Shown here: positions 1 through 3,400 of the stretch, piece by piece | Numbering within the stretch: the first letter of the stretch is position 1 | Layout of the letters: each line of letters begins with the position of its first letter | Source: an uncultured Lachnospiraceae bacterium | Lineage (GTDB): Bacteria > Bacillota_A > Clostridia > Lachnospirales > Lachnospiraceae | DNA length: 5,289 nucleotides | Direction of reading: 5' to 3' | NCBI GenBank assembly: GCA_902796775.1 | Contig: CADBQK010000446.1 | Coordinates: 1 to 5,289, forward strand | Program-made: the position numbers and the translations under genes | Notes under the pieces: generated by a model | The model's input: the letters and a program-made list of their open reading frames with translations, nothing else | What the model was told of the DNA's origin: nothing | Databases searched by the model: none

Positions 1-14
1 CGTGGATTTACCCG

Positions 15-20
15 TATAAT
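15..20 (+). promoter_or_regulatory. TATAAT -10 box at left end of the element
   Basis: A perfect sigma-70 -10 hexamer lies just inside the inferred left end and about 60 bp before the transposase start. Transcription would begin near 27 and give a leader of about 50 nt, too short to hold a bridge RNA upstream of the transposase. No -35 partner is visible in the first 14 bases, so in the integrated state it would have to come from flanking DNA. A TTGACA sits near the right end (1713-1718). Promoters assembled across the circle junction are known in this family, but here the spacing is not ideal. Confidence 0.45.
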
Positions 21-47
21 CTATGTTTAGCGACAAACAATAGAACA

Positions 48-73
48 GCGGGGATTACCGCATACAAAGGAGG
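48..73 (+). promoter_or_regulatory. Leader hairpin and ribosome binding site of transposase
   Basis: AAAGGAGG at 66-73 is a near-perfect Shine-Dalgarno sequence, 6 nt before the ATG at 80, and fixes the transposase start. A short hairpin (GCGG 48-51 with CCGC 58-61, 6-nt loop) ends 4 nt upstream of it. The hairpin is weak, and a regulatory role is only a guess. Confidence 0.6.
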
Positions 74-79
74 CCACTT

Positions 80-1213
80 ATGTTAAGAATAATCAAAATC
101 GGTATGGATGTCCATAGTAAAACGTATGCTCTGTGTGCCCTTGAGCCCAAGATCGGTGAAGAAGACCGCTTTCTTGCATCCACTCAGATACCTGCAGATT
201 ATAAATATATACTTGCATTCATTATAGACCTGCAGCGAAAACTCGGACTCGACAATGATTATGACATTGTGTGCGGCTATGAGGCCGGCTGCCTGGGTTA
301 TTCTCTATATAAACAACTGATTTCCTCCAAAGTAAAATGTGAGATCCTGGCGCCTACTACTATACTGACTCCGCAGGGCAATCGGGTAAAAACAGATGCC
401 CGTGATGCCAGAATGATCGCTCAGTGCCTGGGGCATGGAGGCTATCATTCGGTATATATACCGGACGACGAGGACGCTGCCGTCAAGGAATACATTCGTA
501 TGCGTGATAACCATAAAGCTGACCTGACCAGGATCAAGCAAAGGATCGGATCCTACTGTCTTCACAATGGTCATTATTATGAAGGTACTAAATGGACTCT
601 GAAACATCTAAGGTGGCTTCGAACGCTCGAACTATCACCACTGCTCAGGGAAACTCTGGATGAATATATGGCTTCATACGACACCCTGGCTGCCAGGATA
701 GAACGTCTGGATGCCAGGATCGATGAATTGGCAGGTATGGCAAAGTATAAGGAAAAGGTCAAAAAACTGACTTGCTTTCTCGGGATCAAAACACATTGTG
801 CGTTGTCGCTGGTCGTAGAGACTGGTGATTTTACCCGATTTGCCAAGGGTAATACCTATGGTGCATACCTGGGTCTGGCACCCGGAGAGAATTCCAGTGG
901 TGAAAAGGTTCACCGGACCGGCATCAGTAAGGCCGGGAACAACCACCTAAGGTGCCTGCTGATAGAAGCAGCACAAGGCATCTGTAAAGGTAAAGTCGGT
1001 CACAAATCGAAAGCATTGCAGACACGTCAGAAAGGTAATCCGGCAGGTGTTATAGCATATGCAGACATGGCAAACATCCGCATGCGTGCAAAATACTACA
1101 GAATGATACGCCACGGAAAGAAACACAACGTCGCCATTGCAGCCATAGCAAGAGAACTTGCCTGCTATGTCTGGGGTATGATGACTGAGAATATAGGATT
1201 AAAGGTGTCATAA
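80..1213 (+). CDS. IS110-family transposase (DEDD recombinase)
   Basis: This 377-residue enzyme would cut and join DNA strands to move the element, working with a non-coding guide RNA. The N-terminal RuvC-like DEDD domain shows the expected acidic residues: D10 in GMDVH, E68 in GYEAG, and D106 and D109 in KTDARDA. A helical linker (about 130-225, rich in Arg, Glu and Leu) follows. The C-terminal Transposase_20 domain runs through GAYLGLAPGE (261-270) and the SSGEKVHRTGISKAGN stretch (272-287). The catalytic serine of this family is expected near S272/S273. Length and both domains are intact and no frameshift is seen, so the enzyme is probably active. The start is fixed by the strong ribosome binding site at 66-73. 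No terminator follows the stop, so transcripts could run on into the structured 3' region. Family assignment is firm. The IS110 versus IS1111 subgroup is inferred from the position of the RNA. Confidence 0.96.
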   Translation: MLRIIKIGMDVHSKTYALCALEPKIGEEDRFLASTQIPADYKYILAFIIDLQRKLGLDNDYDIVCGYEAGCLGYSLYKQLISSKVKCEILAPTTILTPQGNRVKTDARDARMIAQCLGHGGYHSVYIPDDEDAAVKEYIRMRDNHKADLTRIKQRIGSYCLHNGHYYEGTKWTLKHLRWLRTLELSPLLRETLDEYMASYDTLAARIERLDARIDELAGMAKYKEKVKKLTCFLGIKTHCALSLVVETGDFTRFAKGNTYGAYLGLAPGENSSGEKVHRTGISKAGNNHLRCLLIEAAQGICKGKVGHKSKALQTRQKGNPAGVIAYADMANIRMRAKYYRMIRHGKKHNVAIAAIARELACYVWGMMTENIGLKVS

Positions 1214-1229
1214 TCCCCAAATAAGTCGT

Positions 1230-1424
1230 TTCCGTCCGTCGTCCTTGACTGAACCTGCCCAGGATGCTGTCAGGCATCGGCCGACGGCGATAAACTCAGG
1301 AACAGACGGAACCAGGCTGAGCCGTCGGGGAAAGGATCATAGCATCCTGGTCAGGCCCCGTCAAGGATACCCTTCGGCGACTATGCTATGGGCCTCGGGT
1401 TCCAAATCTAGGAACAGGCAGGCC
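1230..1424 (+). ncRNA. Structured 5' domain of the 3' non-coding region
   Basis: This non-coding stretch has at least three consecutive stem-loops. Arm 1: CCGACGG 1281-1287 with CCGTCGG 1322-1328, topped by CTCAG 1295-1299 with CTGAG 1317-1321. Arm 2: CATAGCAT 1338-1345 with ATGCTATG 1383-1390, then GTC/GAC, CCG/CGG and AAGG/CCTT, closing on an AUAC tetraloop at 1367-1370. Arm 3: GGCCT 1391-1395 with AGGCC 1420-1424 and GTTCC 1399-1403 with GGAAC 1411-1415. Competing pairings exist, for example TTCCGTC 1230-1236 with GACGGAA 1305-1311, and CCGTCG 1236-1241 with CGACGG 1282-1287, so a conformational switch is possible. AGGAACAG occurs twice (1298-1305, 1410-1417). I found no match here to the element ends or flanks. 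It could be a scaffold that binds the transposase, but its function is unknown. Confidence 0.6.
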
Positions 1425-1526
1425 TCTGAGGACATGTAGCTCATTGAGAAATACCATACTGACAGTATCTGCAAGGAGCTGTGATCACTGAAAGGTTTAA
1501 GTCATCTGCGACTGGGCTATGTTGGC

Positions 1527-1534
1527 ACGGGTAA
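1527..1534 (+). other. Putative donor-guide segment for the left end
   Basis: ACGGGTAA is the exact reverse complement of TTACCCGT at 8-15, the first bases of the element beside its -10 box. It lies within the CACGG-GUAA-CCGTG hairpin. An equally clear partner for the right end (before 1735) was not found. The best is ATAAC at 1604-1608, matching 1730-1734. Confidence 0.4.
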
Positions 1535-1576
1535 CCGTGATCCACGACGTTAGATAGCAGGACTTTCGGCGAAACC

Positions 1577-1602
1577 ATTAGCCTGTTGGTACCCAATCCA
1601 CG
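1577..1602 (+). other. Putative target-guide segments
   Basis: ATTAGCCTG at 1577-1585 has the same sense as the reconstructed target (1-8 joined to 1735 onward). AATCCACG at 1595-1602 is the reverse complement of CGTGGATT at 1-8. One guide in sense and one in antisense orientation is the arrangement expected when a bridge RNA pairs with opposite strands of the two target halves. The small hairpin TTGG-TAC-CCAA separates the two segments. Confidence 0.5.
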
Positions 1603-1671
1603 AATAACAGAATGGCCAAATGCCGGAAACTGTTAAATCAGGGCTCCTTCCATATGCTGTCAAGAAAACAA

Positions 1672-1687
1672 TGTGATTATGTGATTA
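1672..1687 (+). repeat. Two tandem copies of an 8-bp unit
   Basis: TGTGATTA is repeated head to tail without a gap. It lies in the right-end tail of the element and could be a transposase-binding or slippage feature. Two copies are too few to assign a role. Confidence 0.6.
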
Positions 1688-1712
1688 ATAAGAGAAATAG
1701 ATTTTTTATCTC

Positions 1713-1718
1713 TTGACA
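1713..1718 (+). promoter_or_regulatory. TTGACA -35-like hexamer near right end
   Basis: This perfect -35 consensus points out of the element toward the interrupted def fragment. No good -10 follows 16-18 bp downstream. In a circularised element it would lie upstream of the TATAAT at 15-20, with a 22-bp spacer if the ends are 9 and 1734. That is longer than the usual 17 bp, so junction-promoter activity is uncertain. Confidence 0.3.
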
Positions 1719-1734
1719 AAGGTCACTTCATAAC

Positions 1735-1842
1735 AGCCTGGAGAGTATCCTGCAGATCCTGCCCCACGGAAAGATCCTGCCTTGTGGCATCTTCAGACTT
1801 CTGTCCAAGAAAGAAAACGTCTTTTACAATCGGCCGGATCAT
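1735..1842 (-). pseudogene. def: Peptide deformylase, N-terminal fragment cut by the insertion sequence
   Basis: Peptide deformylase removes the formyl group from the N-terminal Met of new proteins. The fragment begins with ATG at 1842-1840, preceded by GGAGG (1850-1854) at 7-nt spacing. It encodes MIRPIVKDVFFLGQKSEDAT followed by RQDLSVGQDLQDTLQA, the typical N-terminus of clostridial deformylases, which continues in the family with an (N/H)xxxCVGMAANMIG segment. After Ala36 the frame runs into the element and ends at TGA (1725-1723) after three foreign codons. The GMAAN, EGCLS and HExxH catalytic motifs are therefore all missing here. The remainder should resume left of position 1: the reverse complement of 1-8 reads in frame as Asn-Pro-Arg. 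The gene is last in the minus-strand unit, 58 bp after the ArsC-like gene. The cell presumably has another deformylase copy. Confidence 0.85.
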
Positions 1843-1900
1843 TCTTCATCCTCCATAACCGCACAATAACCCAATCTTATGCATCTCCTTCAAGTGTGGA

Positions 1901-2254
1901 TCATTTCAGCTTCTCAATCCATTCAGCTTCCTTGAACCCGGTGAGTACAAAACCATCCCCAACAAGGAGCGGCCGTTTTACCAGCATGCCGTCCGTAGCA
2001 AGGAGTGCAAGCTGTTCATTCTCGCTCATATCCGACAGCTTCTTCGAAAGCTCCATCTCACGGTACGGAATCCCGCTTGTGTTGAAGAAACGTTTGAGCG
2101 GAAGGCCGCTCATAGCATAATACTTCCGAATAGTGTTCTCATCGGGATGATCCGCCTTGATGTCGACAGTCTCATACTCAATTTCGTTCTCATCCAGCCA
2201 TTTAAGGGCTTTCGTACAGGTAGTGCATCTGCTGTAGCAACAAACCTTAATCAT
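1901..2254 (-). CDS. ArsC/Spx-family thioredoxin-fold protein
   Basis: This 117-residue protein belongs to the arsenate reductase-like family that includes ArsC, YffB and the redox regulators Spx and MgsR. It has an N-terminal CxxC (C10-T-T-C13) after a first beta strand. The family-typical block LPLKRFFNTSG runs from 51 to 61, and DGMLVKRPLLV from 89 to 99 carries the conserved Arg94-Pro95 of the active-site cleft. Length is normal for the family. The start is supported by GGAGG (2261-2265) 6 nt upstream, inside the end of the ATPase gene. The two genes overlap by 8 bp (2247-2254), so translation is probably coupled. The retained CxxC allows either thiol reductase activity or redox sensing. 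No ars genes are nearby, so a role in arsenic resistance is not supported. Spx proteper is usually longer (about 130 residues). Confidence 0.88.
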   Translation of the reverse strand: MIKVCCYSRCTTCTKALKWLDENEIEYETVDIKADHPDENTIRKYYAMSGLPLKRFFNTSGIPYREMELSKKLSDMSENEQLALLATDGMLVKRPLLVGDGFVLTGFKEAEWIEKLK

Positions 2255-2978
2255 TGTCTTCCTCCAAAAGTCTTCTCAAAATCTGTTCCCTGTTATTGAT
2301 AAACATGGATGTCACCTGATAACTGTCTGTCTCTTCATATGCACACGAATGGATCGGTCCATCGTCAAAGCTTAGGATCTCCGAACCAGGAAGACCGAGC
2401 AGGATGGGTGAGTGTGTCACAATAATAAATTGGGACCCCTCCTTCACACACCGGTCGATTTCCATAAGCAGTGTAAGCTGCCGCTGCGGGGAAAGCGCCG
2501 CTTCCGGTTCATCCAGCAGATACAGTCCGTTCGCCCGGAAGCTATTCTGTGCAAGTGCCAGGAAACTCTCCCCATGGGATTTCTCATGAAAATGCTGCGG
2601 CTTGCCGCCCGGTTCTCTGCTGTATTCTTCTTCCTTTGTGGCAACGTTATAAAAACTCTCTGCGCGAAGGAAATATCCATATCCGGCGCGACGAACACCC
2701 CGGGACAGACGGATCGCATTGCAAAGATAAGAATGTGAATCGTAGGTAGAAAAGTTATAGTTCCGTGTTCCGCCTTCCGGGTTGAAGCCGTAAGCTATGG
2801 CGATTGCCTCCAGCAGAGTAGATTTACCGCTGCCGTTCTCACCAACGAAGAATGTGACAGGATGTGTGAAGACGATATGATCTACACTGTTGATTGCTTC
2901 GATATTTCGTAGATAACTGCCATGATCTATCTTGTCCCAGTCAATCATCACACCGTTGATCAATTGTGAGTTCAACAT
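2247..2978 (-). CDS. Compact ABC/SMC-type AAA ATPase (COG3910-like)
   Basis: This 243-residue stand-alone nucleotide-binding domain resembles the predicted ATPases of COG3910. Walker A is GENGSGKST (46-54) and the signature-like loop is SHGES (134-138). Walker B is YLLDEPEAALSP (153-164) with catalytic Glu157, followed by a switch His189 in THS. All ATP-hydrolysis elements of an ABC-type site are present. There is no coiled coil, zinc hook, TOPRIM nuclease or membrane segment, so it is neither a RecF/SMC subunit nor an OLD nuclease as it stands. The start at 2978 has AAGGAG at 2989-2994, 10 nt upstream; Met11 is a weaker alternative. It sits 36 bp after the yccF-like gene and overlaps the next gene by 8 bp. 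Substrate and partner are unknown. Proteins of this kind occur both as housekeeping genes of unknown role and in defence modules. Confidence 0.9.
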   Translation of the reverse strand: MLNSQLINGVMIDWDKIDHGSYLRNIEAINSVDHIVFTHPVTFFVGENGSGKSTLLEAIAIAYGFNPEGGTRNYNFSTYDSHSYLCNAIRLSRGVRRAGYGYFLRAESFYNVATKEEEYSREPGGKPQHFHEKSHGESFLALAQNSFRANGLYLLDEPEAALSPQRQLTLLMEIDRCVKEGSQFIIVTHSPILLGLPGSEILSFDDGPIHSCAYEETDSYQVTSMFINNREQILRRLLEEDND

Positions 2979-3014
2979 AGATAATCAGCTCCTTCGCATA
3001 ACTCCACAGATTCG

Positions 3015-3380
3015 TTAAATCCGGACAACATATGCACCAAACGGCCTCAGTGCCAGCTTTGCGATTTTGAAGAACTGCTTTCCAAACGGAATCCCAACAA
3101 TCGTAATACACCAGATACATCCAATCAGAAAATTACCGAGTGCCATCCACCAGCCATTTACAAGAAACCAGATCACATTCACGAGGAATGATACAGCACC
3201 TCCGCCGTATTCGATCCGCCGGCCAAACGGCCAGAATGAAATAGTTGCAAATTTAAAGCACTGCAGACCATATGGAATTCCGATAATGGTGATGCACCAT
3301 AGAGCACCTGATAAAACCCAGGCCATGCCGCTGATGAACCCGCCGAAAATAAACCAACAAATATTACCTAACAGTCTCAT
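3015..3380 (-). CDS. yccF: YccF-domain inner membrane protein
   Basis: This 121-residue hydrophobic protein has two tandem YccF domains. Each contains a near-identical motif: WCITIIGIPYG (28-38) and WCITIVGIPFG (90-100), each followed by a FxxxxLxPFG-like end (WPFGR 50-54; RPFGA 112-116). Hydrophobic stretches at about 5-35 and 63-98 should cross or dip into the membrane. Family members are inner membrane proteins of unknown function, found in bacteria from E. coli to Firmicutes. The length and two-repeat layout are typical. The start is supported by AAGGAG at 3387-3392, 6 nt upstream. It begins only 20 bp after the stop of the large unknown gene, so co-transcription is likely. Confidence 0.93.
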   Translation of the reverse strand: MRLLGNICWFIFGGFISGMAWVLSGALWCITIIGIPYGLQCFKFATISFWPFGRRIEYGGGAVSFLVNVIWFLVNGWWMALGNFLIGCIWCITIVGIPFGKQFFKIAKLALRPFGAYVVRI

Positions 3381-3400
3381 TTATTTCTCCTTAGCCGTAT

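Larger units (their letters stand above)
1438..1629 (+). ncRNA. Candidate bridge/seeker RNA with donor and target loops
   Basis: IS110/IS1111 transposases use an RNA from the element's non-coding end whose loops pair with donor and target DNA. Here the segment opens with a hairpin arm (AGCTC 1438-1442 with GAGCT 1476-1480; ATACT 1456-1460 with AGTAT 1464-1468). A second arm follows: GCTAT 1516-1520 with ATAGC 1554-1558, and CACGG 1526-1530 with CCGTG 1535-1539 over a GUAA loop. A third arm spans 1564-1629: TTTC/GGC with GCC/GAAA, CCATT 1575-1579 with AATGG 1611-1615, and TTGG 1586-1589 with CCAA 1593-1596. The internal loop of the third arm exposes AGCCTG and TCCACG, which match the right and left insertion flanks. 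The second arm holds an 8-nt complement of the left end. RNA boundaries are estimates. Placement after the transposase resembles the IS1111 group rather than IS110 or IS621, where the RNA precedes the gene. Confidence 0.55.
9..1734 (+). mobile_element. IS110-family insertion sequence, ends inferred
   Basis: The element contains one IS110-type transposase gene and a long structured 3' non-coding region. The right boundary is placed where the minus-strand peptide deformylase reading frame stops matching its family: codon 36, Ala, forward AGC at 1735-1737. The left boundary is placed after position 8, because joining 1-8 to 1735 onward restores an open def frame (Ala-Asn-Pro-Arg). The same join creates a 9-mer that recurs in the element's own RNA region. 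No terminal inverted repeat or target duplication is visible, which is normal for IS110 members. The resulting length of about 1.73 kb is somewhat long for the family, and the excess is all in the 3' non-coding part. The ends could be off by a few bases. An alternative is that the left end lies before position 1 and 1-8 is a subterminal inverted repeat. Confidence 0.65.
1630..1734 (+). other. Right-end tail of the element
   Basis: This AT-rich tail follows the structured RNA. It holds a tandem duplication of TGTGATTA (1672-1679 and 1680-1687) and a weak hairpin (AAGAGA 1690-1695 with TCTCTT 1709-1714). A TTGACA hexamer lies at 1713-1718. I see no coding potential. The hairpin has T residues in its loop rather than after its stem, so it is not a convincing terminator on either strand. 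Confidence 0.5.

Noticed and set aside
1245..1439. 64-codon plus-strand reading frame starting at TTG after the transposase
   Set aside because: It lies wholly inside the structured RNA region, has no ribosome binding site and reads as a low-complexity Arg/Ser peptide.
1481..1488. GTGATCAC palindrome as an operator
   Set aside because: A single 8-bp palindrome within a richly folded region, with no promoter beside it, is not enough.
1690..1714. Hairpin as a rho-independent terminator
   Set aside because: The T-run is in the loop, the stem is only 6 bp with weak extension, and no U-tract follows on either strand.
1214..1734. Group I or group II intron (IStron-like element) behind the transposase
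   Set aside because: No recognisable domain V hairpin, group I P7/P3 core or intron-encoded protein was seen, and the match to insertion flanks fits a guide RNA better.
1782..2120. 112-codon plus-strand reading frame
   Set aside because: It is antisense to the def fragment and the ArsC-like gene, both of which have family-typical sequences and ribosome binding sites.
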